Shown: positions 17,317 to 24,794, counted from the first letter of the stretch. The stretch: DNA of 52,716 bases from Halorubrum distributum JCM 10118 (GCF_000337335.1 NZ_AOJN01000053.1:1-52716), one strand, 5' to 3'. Translations and numbers: made by a program. Notes: generated from the letters alone by a model not told the origin.

Positions 17317-17733
17317 CTCCGCGTATCGTATAGCGGCATAGAATATACGTGTGCGAGTCAGGCCGAATTCTTCCCTCGATTCGGAGCCACAATACGACAC
17401 GAGTCGCGGTGCCCGACCGAGAGCCCCTCAAACGATCTGTTCCGAGTCGTCGTCGGACGACGAGAACAACCAGGGCCGTACTCCGGCCACAGGTGGTGGG
17501 CACCGGGCTTCGCGACGATCCAGCCGCGTCTCCCGGGAGGAATCTCGGCGGGCGATGGTTTCCTAAAATATATCCGGATATCTGTACCCTAAATCCACTG
17601 CGGATAGTGTTATAAATACGGATAAGTATTCCGCAGCGCGGAAAATAGAGTACCACTTACCGAGATAAGGTCACTTATCCGTAAATCTGGGATAGATTGA
17701 AGTCGCGGCCGTGAGAACCGTCGTCCGAGAGCT
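17317..17733. other. Intergenic region upstream of RHH/recombinase operon
   Basis: 417 nt with no credible gene. The right half is strikingly AT-rich and carries the GGATA-box cluster listed separately. The left half has mixed composition with CGTATAGCGGCATAGAATAT just after the HisG-like gene, and nothing else recognised. Confidence 0.4.
17570..17695. promoter_or_regulatory. GGATA-box cluster with nested inverted repeats
   Basis: Within 126 nt there are: a perfect palindrome ATATCCGGATAT (17570-17581); GGATAG (17602-17607); TATAAATA (17611-17618), a good TATA box; TACGGATAAGT (17617-17627) perfectly inverted at ACTTATCCGTA (17673-17683); TTCCGC-AGC-GCGGAA (17629-17643) nested between them; CTTACC and GATAAGG (17656-17670); and GGATAG (17690-17695). 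Seven GGATA-like boxes in both orientations suggest an iteron-like protein-binding array, as in an autoregulated operator, a recombination site or an origin. It precedes a ribbon-helix-helix protein and a tyrosine recombinase, either of which could bind it. Confidence 0.55.
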
Positions 17734-18114
17734 ATGGGAGGCGATCGACAGTCGGTGAAGACGTACGTGCCGACGGAACAGAAGGACGTCTGGCGCGACC
17801 ACGCCGACGAGCTCGACATGTCGTTGAGCGAGTTCGTCAGGACGATGGTACAGGCCGGACGCAGAGGCTTCGCGCCGGACGACACCGGCGACAGCGAGGA
17901 AGCCGCTTCCGAGGGCGCTGACCCCGGGGGTCACGACCTCGAAAGGGGCGTCCGGGCGGCTCTCGAATCGGGACCCCGTTCGTGGGACGAACTCGTCGAG
18001 GCCGTGGTCGGCGACGTGGAGGACGAACTGGAGGCGACGCTCGACGAGCTCCAGGAGCGCAACCGCGTTCGGTACAGCGGCCGGGAAGGAGGGTACGTGT
18101 TGACCGATGAGTAG
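17734..18114 (+). CDS. Ribbon-helix-helix DNA-binding protein upstream of recombinase
   Basis: 126 residues. The N-terminal third (KTYVPTEQKDVWRDHADELDM then SLSEFVRTMVQAGRRGF) has the strand-helix-helix pattern of RHH/CopG-like proteins. After an acidic linker, residues 75-126 (WDELVEAVVGDVEDEL, ATLDELQERNRVRY, GGYVLTDE) resemble a small winged helix. So it probably binds DNA with one or both domains. Its stop lies inside ATGAGTAG, which holds the ATG of the recombinase gene, so the two are co-translated. I recall this pair being frequent in Halobacteria with the first protein named DUF5805, which I cannot check here. It may bind the repeat cluster just upstream. Confidence 0.75.
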   Translation: MGGDRQSVKTYVPTEQKDVWRDHADELDMSLSEFVRTMVQAGRRGFAPDDTGDSEEAASEGADPGGHDLERGVRAALESGPRSWDELVEAVVGDVEDELEATLDELQERNRVRYSGREGGYVLTDE

Positions 18115-19138
18115 CGCGCGCGCCGACCCCGACCCCGACGACCCGGTCGGGTACTTCCTCGAGGACCTCACCTATCACGGGAAGACCGACCGGACCAGAG
18201 AGGCGTACGAACGCGTCCTCCGGCGGTTCGAGGAGTTCCTCGATGCTACGGACCCGAAGGCGGCGACGCACCGCGACTGTATGTCGTTCGTGCACTCGCT
18301 GCGGGGGGACGTCACCGACAGCACGGTCGCGACGTACGCGGCGTACCTCCACCGGTTCTACGGGTACATGACGGAGGTTGGCGCCTTCGACGGCAATCCG
18401 ATGACGCTGGTGATGGAGGAGATGGACGAGACCGTCGACAAGGACCCGGCGCGTCGCGACGTCTCGATCCCGGCGATGCGGTCGTTCGTCGCCGGGATCC
18501 GCCACCCGCTCCATCGCGCGGTCGTGGTCACCCTCCTGAAGACCGGAATGCGGGTCGGCGAGCTGTGTAACCTCGATCTACGAGACCTGGCGGTCACCGA
18601 TCCGGACCTCGAAGCGGCGTACTCGCTCGGGGGCCGGCCGGCGCTGTCCGAGCGGCCGGACTCGATATTCGTGACCGCCGAGGCGACCGTCGGCGAGGAG
18701 CTGAACGGGGAGGTTCGAACGGCCGCGAACAAGCGGAAGCGCGGGACCGTGATCCCGGTCGACGACGAGCTCCGTCGGACGCTGAAGGCGTGGCTCGCCG
18801 TTCGGCCGGATTCGCCGTCGCCCGCGGAGCCGCTGTTCGTCGGTACTGCGGAAGGGTGGGGCGAGCGGCTCCGACCAGAGGCTGTCAGACACGTCGTTGA
18901 GCGCCACGCCCGCGAGGAGGGGTGGTATCGGACCGGCGGCGGCGCCGACGAGAACGTCACGCCCCACTACTTCCGACACTTCTTCACGACGCACCTCCGG
19001 GACCGGACGGGCGACCGCGGCGTGGTGAAGTACCTCCGCGGCGACGTCGCCGACGACGTGATCGACACCTACACCCACAACTGGGGGGATCAGGTGCGAG
19101 AGGTTTACGAGGCGAACGTATACCGGCTTTTCCCGTGA
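18107..19138 (+). CDS. Tyrosine recombinase (XerC/D-like integrase)
   Basis: 343 residues. The N-terminal SAM-like core-binding domain spans about 15-100 (YFLEDLTYHGKTDRTREAYE). The catalytic domain has Arg149 (KTGMRVGEL), His287-x-x-Arg290 (PHYFRH) and the nucleophile Tyr322 in DTYTH. The usual LGH box reads LRG, so the conserved second His/Trp is missing at its normal place. The family cuts and rejoins DNA at paired inverted repeats, in phage integration or dimer resolution. Translation is coupled to the RHH gene. No tRNA, phage or plasmid genes lie nearby, which favours a resident chromosomal recombinase, but its target is unknown. Confidence 0.85.
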   Translation: MSSARADPDPDDPVGYFLEDLTYHGKTDRTREAYERVLRRFEEFLDATDPKAATHRDCMSFVHSLRGDVTDSTVATYAAYLHRFYGYMTEVGAFDGNPMTLVMEEMDETVDKDPARRDVSIPAMRSFVAGIRHPLHRAVVVTLLKTGMRVGELCNLDLRDLAVTDPDLEAAYSLGGRPALSERPDSIFVTAEATVGEELNGEVRTAANKRKRGTVIPVDDELRRTLKAWLAVRPDSPSPAEPLFVGTAEGWGERLRPEAVRHVVERHAREEGWYRTGGGADENVTPHYFRHFFTTHLRDRTGDRGVVKYLRGDVADDVIDTYTHNWGDQVREVYEANVYRLFP

Positions 19139-19344
19139 CGCAGTCGAACTCGGTCGATTAGACGGCGACTCATTCTGTTCGAGAGCGTGCGAGTAAACTG
19201 TATGTCGCTATATCGAAAGCCGCGGTCTTCCTCGTCCCACAGTTTCGGAGGATAGGCCAGTTTCAGGTCGAATTAGCATCAATTCGTGGTTCTTCTCACC
19301 GATCAGTCCTGATTTGGATCCCTATTGGTTGTATCTACTAGACG

Positions 19345-21130
19345 AGCGTTCAAAATTGCGTAGATTCTGGCGCTCCTGATTAGGGTTGTCACTCCCAAAC
19401 GGCGGACTCAGGGGGGATCAGCCGGTTAGTCATGTGGAATCAACGACGAGGCAACGAGTTCAACACACTCACCCGCAGTCAACACGGGTGCGTAGTCCAT
19501 CTCACCTCCCACGCCCGCTTTCAGCAAGAAGTCGGTGAGCCGCCAGATATTGTACAAAAGGACCGCGAATACGAAGTAGAACAATCGAACGCGGTAGTCT
19601 TTCGAGGAGGTCTTGGCGAGAAAGTCACCTTTGATCGATTTGTACTCACTCTCGATCTGCCACCGGCGGCTGTAGCGCTGACAGAACGACTCGGCCTCCT
19701 CGGGATCGACTCGGAGATTCGTCGCGAAGACCGCCGTACCATCGCCACTCGTTGAGGGAACATACAGGAGACGCATTGGATGCGATCCAGATTCCACATG
19801 GACAGAGGCCGACTCCACAGCGACTTCCTGGTCGTCTTTGTCCATTTGGTCAAGCACCTCCCGTTCGGAGCTGGAGACCCGCTTCGGAATGAGGTAGTTC
19901 ACATCGAGGTTTGAGAGCGTCTGGAACACTTGTATCGAGTCAAACTCTCGATCACACAGCACTGTCTCGATTGGAACGTGCTCTTTTGCTCGTCGAACGA
20001 GCCGTCGCACAGTACGATGGATCTGATTCGACGGGTTCTCATCCCACTCAGAGCTCTCTCGAACCGGTTCCACGGCGAGAACGAGCGGGATATTCTGTCC
20101 AATGATCGAGAGTGTTGCGAATTTGAACGCTCGACCGTCTCTGTCCTTGGTCCCGCTGACCATCGGCATCTCTTCGACCTCTCCGTAGTAGGGAATAGTC
20201 GTGATGTCGATCGCGGCTGTGACTGGACGCCGGAACGATGCTTTAGAGGCGATCACCGAGAGTAAGCGATCCGTCGTTTTGTTGAATCCCCTCACGAGTT
20301 CTTCGGGGCCAAATTGTTTGACTGCGCGGAGGTGGGTATCACCATGCGGTCCGTACTCTTTCCCGCGCCGATATTGGAAGCGAGTCGCTCCCTGCGAGGT
20401 GCCACAGCGGACCATCCCCATGAACGTCTGTAACTCGAAAAATTGCGTGTCCTCGTACGAGGCGTTCGACGCCCGACCAGAGTCGAAGTGTCCATAGGCG
20501 TGATCACGCGCGAGGCGCGTCGTCTGGATAATCTTCTCCTGTGAGAAGGATTCGTCTTCGACTGGATCTGTATCTTCTCGCGTGTCGTCGACGATCTCTG
20601 CCTTTGGCCGCACCTTCGGAGCTGAGATGTCGCGATCGTGGACTTCTTTAACAACGAAATGGGCAGCAGCGTGGACGTATTCGTGGGCTGCGTCGTCGAA
20701 TCGATTTCGCCACGCCCGCGAGAACGCTGATTCATCGGGTACTCGACTGAAGCCGAGGATAGTCGCTACTTCCGGTTGCCGGGTGAGTCGTCGAGAAAAC
20801 TCGGCGTACGAGTCACCCGTTATTTTCATGAACACAAATGAGAGGATTATCGCGCGAAAGGAGAGTGGCGCAGGATGCCACGCTGGATACCCGTCTTCGA
20901 TCGTGTCTATCGAGTGATCGAGGTTTTCGAACGCGGTGACGAGATCGGCTTTTTTGAGTTCGTTTCGGATAGTGATCCCCAGCTGGTACGCTTCGCACAG
21001 AGACTGCATGCGAGGACCATCTTTGAAAGGGGGGCTACCGGAACCACTCATTCAAGAAATGGTGGGGTCGATCGCAAAGTTACCACACCAACATGACTAC
21101 AAACATACTCTGTTCATCGTCAAAGGGATT
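19345..21130 (-). mobile_element. IS4-type insertion sequence, extent uncertain
   Basis: An insertion sequence is implied by the complete transposase. The limits given only allow for about 80 nt of flank on each side, in keeping with one-gene elements. I compared the two flanks by eye and saw no convincing terminal inverted repeat or target duplication. Confidence 0.3.
19426..21051 (-). CDS. IS4-family-type DDE transposase, second element
   Basis: 541 residues with the perfect Y(2)R(3)E(6)K signature of IS4 transposases (YSRRWQIESEYKSIK). The other acids are probably in AAIDITTIPYYG and VLCDREFDS. The triad is complete and the frame uninterrupted, so the enzyme may be active. Its C-terminus (VRLFYFVFAVLLYNIWRLTDFLLKAG) closely parallels that of the transposase at 11590-13266, while the N-termini differ: two divergent members of one group, not a recent duplication. 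An alternative start is ATG 21009 (MQSLCEAYQ). It lies between the recombinase and the arsenic cluster. Element ends were not found. Confidence 0.85.
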   Translation of the reverse strand: MSGSGSPPFKDGPRMQSLCEAYQLGITIRNELKKADLVTAFENLDHSIDTIEDGYPAWHPAPLSFRAIILSFVFMKITGDSYAEFSRRLTRQPEVATILGFSRVPDESAFSRAWRNRFDDAAHEYVHAAAHFVVKEVHDRDISAPKVRPKAEIVDDTREDTDPVEDESFSQEKIIQTTRLARDHAYGHFDSGRASNASYEDTQFFELQTFMGMVRCGTSQGATRFQYRRGKEYGPHGDTHLRAVKQFGPEELVRGFNKTTDRLLSVIASKASFRRPVTAAIDITTIPYYGEVEEMPMVSGTKDRDGRAFKFATLSIIGQNIPLVLAVEPVRESSEWDENPSNQIHRTVRRLVRRAKEHVPIETVLCDREFDSIQVFQTLSNLDVNYLIPKRVSSSEREVLDQMDKDDQEVAVESASVHVESGSHPMRLLYVPSTSGDGTAVFATNLRVDPEEAESFCQRYSRRWQIESEYKSIKGDFLAKTSSKDYRVRLFYFVFAVLLYNIWRLTDFLLKAGVGGEMDYAPVLTAGECVELVASSLIPHD

Positions 21131-21170
21131 GCTGCCGCCGCGTCTAGGTCTCCGAGTTGGCTCTCAACCT

Positions 21171-21425
21171 TCATGATGTCCACGAGGTACCCGGTACGGT
21201 TTCTAACATAAGTTCGAGCTGATCCAGACACATCTCGATCTGCTTGTCGATCGGCTCAGATCCCCGTACTGTCCGGTTGATATCCGGGAGGACACCTTGG
21301 AAGAAGACCACGTCCGACCCGCTGGCCTGCATGCCGAATGCGCCGGTGTCAATAACGTCGTCGCGCCGGCATTTACTCTCTTCACTCAGTGACTCACCAA
21401 TCAATATCCCGTTTTTGTGGTCCAT
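21171..21425 (-). CDS. Small unknown protein, second of a pair
   Basis: 84 residues starting MDHKNGILIGESL, with a single Cys (SKCRRDDV) and a C-terminal helix (IDKQIEMCLDQLELMLETV). No domain is recognised. The start overlaps the end of the upstream small gene by 25 nt, which suggests a two-gene operon. Base composition is AT-richer than the core genes. The insertion sequence lies just downstream and may have truncated or separated this pair from former neighbours. Confidence 0.45.
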   Translation of the reverse strand: MDHKNGILIGESLSEESKCRRDDVIDTGAFGMQASGSDVVFFQGVLPDINRTVRGSEPIDKQIEMCLDQLELMLETVPGTSWTS

Positions 21426-21625
21426 CTGGGGTCTCCAAGAGCCGCTACCTGATCCAACATATGATTTAGTTTATCTTCAAATATAAAAGAGTCTGCTTGT
21501 CCCGCCGTGTCGCGAATAAGGTGAACCACTCGGGCTGGGGTTGTAATCAGTGCTAAATTCTCATTAAAGGCTTTTAGAGCTTCTTTTTCCTGTTTACTGC
21601 GTATCGAATCGTTCCGTCGACTCAA
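21401..21625 (-). CDS. Small unknown helical protein, first of a pair
   Basis: 74 residues with the charged helix SKQEKEALKAFNENLALI, then TPARVVHLIRDTAGQADSF and KLNHMLDQVAALGDP. The only start is TTG at 21625. The frame stays open upstream to about 21718 with no ATG, GTG or TTG, so the gene could be a truncated 3' part of something longer. It overlaps the next small gene by 25 nt. No family recognised. Confidence 0.45.
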   Translation of the reverse strand: MSRRNDSIRSKQEKEALKAFNENLALITTPARVVHLIRDTAGQADSFIFEDKLNHMLDQVAALGDPRWTTKTGY

Positions 21626-21646
21626 TAAGAGAGTGCGCCGATACCG

Positions 21647-21710
21647 TTCATTTGAATGTGATGTCGGTCTGGGCGCGTTCGCGGGACACCTGAGCAGTAC
21701 ACCAAATGAA
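21647..21710. promoter_or_regulatory. Candidate ArsR operators upstream of the CC-protein/arsR operon
   Basis: TTCATTTGAAT (21647-21657), the exact inverse of TTCAAATGAAT found at the arsD promoter (24378-24388), and CAAATGAA (21703-21710). They lie about 30-90 nt before ATG 21740, the nearer one beside a TTAAG-type TATA candidate. Shared boxes at promoters of one resistance cluster are good operator candidates for its ArsR proteins. Confidence 0.45.
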
Positions 21711-21739
21711 TTAAGTCATATCGAGATATATCGATGTGT

Positions 21740-21877
21740 ATGTCGATACTCGACCGACTGCTCGGTGGCGAGTCGAATGATAATGAGAGCTGCTGTGATA
21801 TGCAGATAGAGGAGGTGGACTCGGACGAAAACGAGGCGGACGCGCCGGACGAGCGCGCCGACCGTACGGAGGACTGA
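21740..21877 (+). CDS. 45-residue acidic Cys-Cys protein of the ars cluster
   Basis: Reads MSILDRLLGGESNDNESCCD then MQIEEVDSDENEADAP and an acidic tail ending RTED. A short amphipathic N-terminus (ILDRLLGG) is followed by vicinal cysteines at 18-19 in an acidic surround. Vicinal Cys bind As(III), Sb(III) and soft metals well, so a metallochaperone or sensor role is plausible, but this is inference. The stop lies 6 nt before the ATG of the ArsR gene, which continues into the permease gene, so it leads a three-gene operon. It is easily overlooked because of its length. Codon use matches its neighbours. Confidence 0.65.
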   Translation: MSILDRLLGGESNDNESCCDMQIEEVDSDENEADAPDERADRTED

Positions 21878-21883
21878 TCGATA

Positions 21884-22282
21884 ATGTCGCAGGAACAGAA
21901 CGCGGCGGCTCAAGCGGGCTCCGAATCCGCGAGCGGGACGCTCCGACGGATGGAGGAGGGCGTCTGCTGTGACGGGCCGTTCCCGGAGACTCGACGGGCG
22001 GACGACGCGGTCGTCGAGGCGGAGCTGTCGGCGTTCAAGGCGCTGGCCAACGAGAAGCGACTCGCGGTCGTTCACGCGCTCCGAGAGGGCGAGCTCTGCG
22101 CCTGCGAGTTGGAGACCGTTCTCGACGCGCCCCAGTCGACGGTCGCGTCGCACCTCAGGAAGCTCCGTGACGCCGGCATCGTCGCCACGCGCAAGGAGGG
22201 GAAGTGGACGTACTACCGGATCGCGGACACGGCGAGTCTCCAGCTGCTCGATCTGGCCGCGGCGCTAGGTGAAGACCGATGA
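21884..22282 (+). CDS. arsR: ArsR/SmtB-family metalloregulator
   Basis: 132 residues. A winged helix (FKALANEKRLAVVHAL, then LDAPQSTVASHLRKLRDAGIV as recognition helix and TRKEGKWTYYRI as wing) carries the metal motif ELCACEL at the alpha-3 position, close to the ELCVCDL As(III)-binding motif of ArsR. A CCDGPF pair near residue 28 may add ligands. ArsR proteins repress their operon and release DNA on binding metalloid. The end overlaps the permease start (ATGA). It probably controls this operon through the TTCAAATG-type boxes upstream. Confidence 0.88.
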   Translation: MSQEQNAAAQAGSESASGTLRRMEEGVCCDGPFPETRRADDAVVEAELSAFKALANEKRLAVVHALREGELCACELETVLDAPQSTVASHLRKLRDAGIVATRKEGKWTYYRIADTASLQLLDLAAALGEDR

Positions 22283-23277
22283 TCCCGCCGGGGACCGAAG
22301 CGGCGCTGCTCGACTCGTGGGACTACTTCCTCCACCTCGCGATGGTCCTCACGCCGCTGTTCATCGGTGCGTCGTTCCTCGTCGGGCTCGCACAGGAGTA
22401 CCTCCCGCCCGAGCGCGTCGAAGAGATGCTTCGCGCACGCGACCACGGCAGCGGGAACGTCCTCGCGGCGGGCCTCGGCGCGGTGACGCCGTTCTGCTCG
22501 TGTTCGACCGTCCCGGTCTTGGCGGGCCTGTTGGGGGCCGGCGCCCCCACGGGCATGGCGTTCTCGTTTCTGCTCGCCTCCCCGATCGTCAACTGGATCG
22601 CCGTGTTCCTGCTGTTCGGGCTGTTCGGGACCGGCGTGACCGTCGCGTACGTGACGACGGCGCTGCTCGCGGCGATCGTCGCGGGACTCATCATCGGGAC
22701 GTTCGAACTCGACGGGTATATCAAGGACGTCCGGATCACCGCGGGCGGTCGTGAAATCGCGACCGACGGCGGAGCGACTCCCTCGGACACGTCGGGGGCA
22801 GCCGACGCTGGCGGATGTAGCGAGTGCGGGACGACGGCGACGAACAGAACCCACAAGGAACGCGTGACTGCCGCGGGGGAGGGCGCGCTCTCCTTCTTCC
22901 GCGACACACTCCCGTACATCGCGGTCGGGATCGCGATCGGCGCGCTGATCCACGGCGCCGTACCGGCGGAGCTCCTCCAGCGGATCGCCGGGCCGGGGAA
23001 CCCGCTCGCGACCCCGATCGCCGCACTCGCCGGTGCGCCGATCTACGTGAGCATCAGCGGAATGCTGCCGATCGCGCACTCGCTCACTGAGGCGGGGATC
23101 CCGATCGGAACGGTGATTGCGTTCGTCATCGGCGGGGCGGGGATCAGCATCCCGAACCTGATCCTCCTGAACAAGCTGTTCGAACGCCGGCTGCTCGCGA
23201 TCTACGCGACGACGGTCGTGACGATCGGGATCACCGTCGGTGTGCTGTTCAACACCGTCTTCGCCGGGCTACTCTGA
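22279..23277 (+). CDS. Permease of the ArsP/SO_0444 (PF03773) type
   Basis: 332 residues, about eight to ten membrane segments in two halves. The first half has the diagnostic GLGAVTPFCSCSTVPVLAGL with its CxC-like FCSCS, followed by SFLLASPIVNW; the second has AALAGAPIYVSISGMLPI and GGAGISIPNL. A cytoplasmic loop of about 50 residues between halves has GGCSECGT. Members export trivalent organoarsenicals (ArsP) or divalent metals (SO_0444). In this cluster it is the only visible efflux channel. The paired Cys in helix and loop suggest transfer of a soft metal or As(III). Substrate inferred from context. Confidence 0.85.
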   Translation: MIPPGTEAALLDSWDYFLHLAMVLTPLFIGASFLVGLAQEYLPPERVEEMLRARDHGSGNVLAAGLGAVTPFCSCSTVPVLAGLLGAGAPTGMAFSFLLASPIVNWIAVFLLFGLFGTGVTVAYVTTALLAAIVAGLIIGTFELDGYIKDVRITAGGREIATDGGATPSDTSGAADAGGCSECGTTATNRTHKERVTAAGEGALSFFRDTLPYIAVGIAIGALIHGAVPAELLQRIAGPGNPLATPIAALAGAPIYVSISGMLPIAHSLTEAGIPIGTVIAFVIGGAGISIPNLILLNKLFERRLLAIYATTVVTIGITVGVLFNTVFAGLL

Positions 23278-23290
23278 GCCGGGAACCTTC

Positions 23291-23686
23291 TTACAGCGAC
23301 CGCGACCCGTCGAGAGCGACGAGGACCGCGTTCGCACGCGGCGTGGCGCGATACATCCGCCACTTCCCTTCCTTCCGGCGCGTGACGAGGCCAGCATCAG
23401 TGAGCTGCGAGAGGGCGTGGCTGATTGCGCTGTCGCTCACGTCCAAGAGCGGCGAGAGCTCACACACGCATAGCTCCTCGTCATCAGCCGCGTGAAGCAT
23501 CCGAACGATCTTGTATCGGGTCTCGTTGCCGAGCGCCGACAGTAGCTCGATATCGGTCTCCAGGTCCGACCCGCCGACGCTCTCGTTCAGTTCTTCTAGC
23601 TCCGCTAACCGGTCGGCGAGATCTTCATCTGTACAGGAGCCACATTCGTCGGCGACGTACCGCTGTAAACGCTCGGTAGATGACAT
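23291..23686 (-). CDS. arsR: Second ArsR-family regulator
   Basis: 131 residues. The winged helix includes LLSALGNETRYKIVRML, ELCVCELSPLLDVSDSAISHAL (the ELCVCEL metal motif fused to the recognition helix) and TRRKEGKWRMYR. The N-terminal region has ADECGSCTDEDL, a CGSC pair that may form extra metal ligands. It converges with the permease gene (13 nt between the ends) and diverges from the cupin gene. A TTTAAT box 27 nt before the start (23708-23717, minus strand) suggests a leaderless mRNA, with TTCAATTG (23699-23692) over the expected start site, fitting autorepression. Confidence 0.88.
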   Translation of the reverse strand: MSSTERLQRYVADECGSCTDEDLADRLAELEELNESVGGSDLETDIELLSALGNETRYKIVRMLHAADDEELCVCELSPLLDVSDSAISHALSQLTDAGLVTRRKEGKWRMYRATPRANAVLVALDGSRSL

Positions 23687-23691
23687 ACAAA

Positions 23692-23717
23692 CAATTGAAC
23701 CAAGCTGGGATTAAACG
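23692..23717 (-). promoter_or_regulatory. Promoter and candidate operator of the second arsR
   Basis: On the minus strand CGTTTAATCC (23717-23708) is placed as a TATA box 27 nt before the start codon at 23686, and GTTCAATTG (23700-23692) lies between it and the start. TTCAATTG differs by one base from the TTCAAATG boxes of the other two ars promoters. Confidence 0.4.
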
Positions 23718-23868
23718 TTGCGGAGCGCCGTCTCAACTGATAGCTGGACAGCGAAAACAATATAGTAATCTCTCAAATATTGTCTCGTGTGAAAGAGACG
23801 AGACTTGTGGCAGGTGTCTGGCGGTCGACAACGACCATCTCGGCAGGCTCGAGCAACGATACGACCGA

Positions 23869-24288
23869 ATGCGCCGCTACAGGGTGTTCGCCGTGACCGG
23901 TTCCTACAAACGGGTCAATTACACCGACATCGAGACCACCTCGGGCGCGATGCGGCCGCTTACTGACTCGCTCGATAGCGAGCAGGTCGGCGTGTCAATC
24001 GCGCGCTGTGAACCCGGATGGCGGAATAAGTCGCATGACCACGCCGCGGAGGATCACGAGGAGATATACGTCCTCTTAGAGGGTGAAGCTACCGTCGTTA
24101 TCGACGACGAATCCGTCGAACTCGAAGCCGGCGACGCGGTTTGGATTCCGCCGACTGCGGCGCGGCAGATCCAGAACGGTGATGTCGAAAGTGCGCTCGT
24201 CCTCGTGAGTGCCCCGGCGTCGAAGTGTCGAACCACGACGTGTGTCGACGACCCAGGATCGTGGGCCACCAACGGATTTATCGGGTGA
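23869..24288 (+). CDS. Cupin-domain protein
   Basis: About 139 residues. The cupin core is clear: HDHAAEDHEEIYVLLEGEATVVID (motif 1 with His, His and Glu ligands), then ELEAGDAVWIPPTAARQIQNGD (motif 2, here without the usual His), and SALVLVSAP. The C-terminus has KCRTTTC and could bind metal through two Cys. It is a single-domain cytoplasmic beta-barrel of unknown reaction. I chose ATG 23869; the frame is open upstream to 23680, but those residues are Cys/Arg-rich and overlap the arsR promoter. It sits in the metal cluster between arsR and arsD, so a role in metal handling is possible. Confidence 0.7.
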   Translation: MRRYRVFAVTGSYKRVNYTDIETTSGAMRPLTDSLDSEQVGVSIARCEPGWRNKSHDHAAEDHEEIYVLLEGEATVVIDDESVELEAGDAVWIPPTAARQIQNGDVESALVLVSAPASKCRTTTCVDDPGSWATNGFIG

Positions 24289-24355
24289 TCGGGGGGTCTC
24301 GGCCGTTCAAGATGAAATGACTGTGCGACCGATGTGGAGATATCCGACCGAAGAG

Positions 24356-24388
24356 CTTATAATTGTATGAGAGTTTGTTCAAATGAAT
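24356..24388 (+). promoter_or_regulatory. arsDA promoter with ArsR-type operator at the start site
   Basis: CTTATAATT (24356-24364) is a good TATA box. TTCAAATGAAT (24378-24388) covers the position where transcription should begin, about 26 nt downstream. A repressor bound there would block initiation. The first good ATG (arsD, 24465) lies about 80 nt further, giving a leadered mRNA. Confidence 0.45.
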
Positions 24389-24464
24389 CGGCCACAGAGA
24401 GGACAAACAAACGTGTCCTGCTGTGAACGATACGTCAGACGTACGACCGCGATCCGACTCAATC

Positions 24465-24794
24465 ATGACCGAACTTACCCTGTACGAAGAAGCGATGTGT
24501 TGCTCCACCGGCGTCTGCGGTCCCGACCCCGACGACGAACTCGTTGAGGTCAGCGCGGCGCTTGACCAGCTCGAAGACGCGTTCGACGAGCTCGAAGTCA
24601 ACCGGGCGAACATGCAGCACAACATCGATCAGTTCCTCGAAACGCAGCGGATCTACGACCGCGTTCAGGAGGACGGACCGTCGATTCTCCCTATCACGGT
24701 CGTCAACGACGAGATCGTCGCCGAGGGCGAGTACCTCTCGTACGACGAACTGACCGCGGCCATCGACGGCAACGCCGCGCCACAGGAGGCCTAA
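24465..24794 (+). CDS. arsD: ArsD-type arsenic metallochaperone
   Basis: 109 residues with the ArsD fold and the characteristic Cys motif CCSTGVCGP near residues 12-20, matching the vicinal Cys12-Cys13 and Cys18 of bacterial ArsD that carry As(III) to ArsA. Later parts (RANMQHNIDQFLETQRIYD, LPITVVNDEIVAEGEYLSYDEL) follow the thioredoxin-like fold, including the cis-proline-like LPI. The further C-terminal Cys pairs of some bacterial ArsD are absent. ATG 24465 gives the family N-terminus (MTELTLYEEAMCC); an upstream GTG (24423) is less likely. arsA follows 3 nt downstream. Confidence 0.92.
   Translation: MTELTLYEEAMCCSTGVCGPDPDDELVEVSAALDQLEDAFDELEVNRANMQHNIDQFLETQRIYDRVQEDGPSILPITVVNDEIVAEGEYLSYDELTAAIDGNAAPQEA

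Noticed and set aside
19139-19425. att site or structured element after the recombinase gene
   Set aside because: No repeat matching the GGATA array or a tRNA end was found; the stretch shows nothing recognisable.
23680-23868. N-terminal extension of the cupin protein
   Set aside because: It would start inside the divergent arsR and cross its promoter; residues are basic and Cys-rich, not cupin-like.
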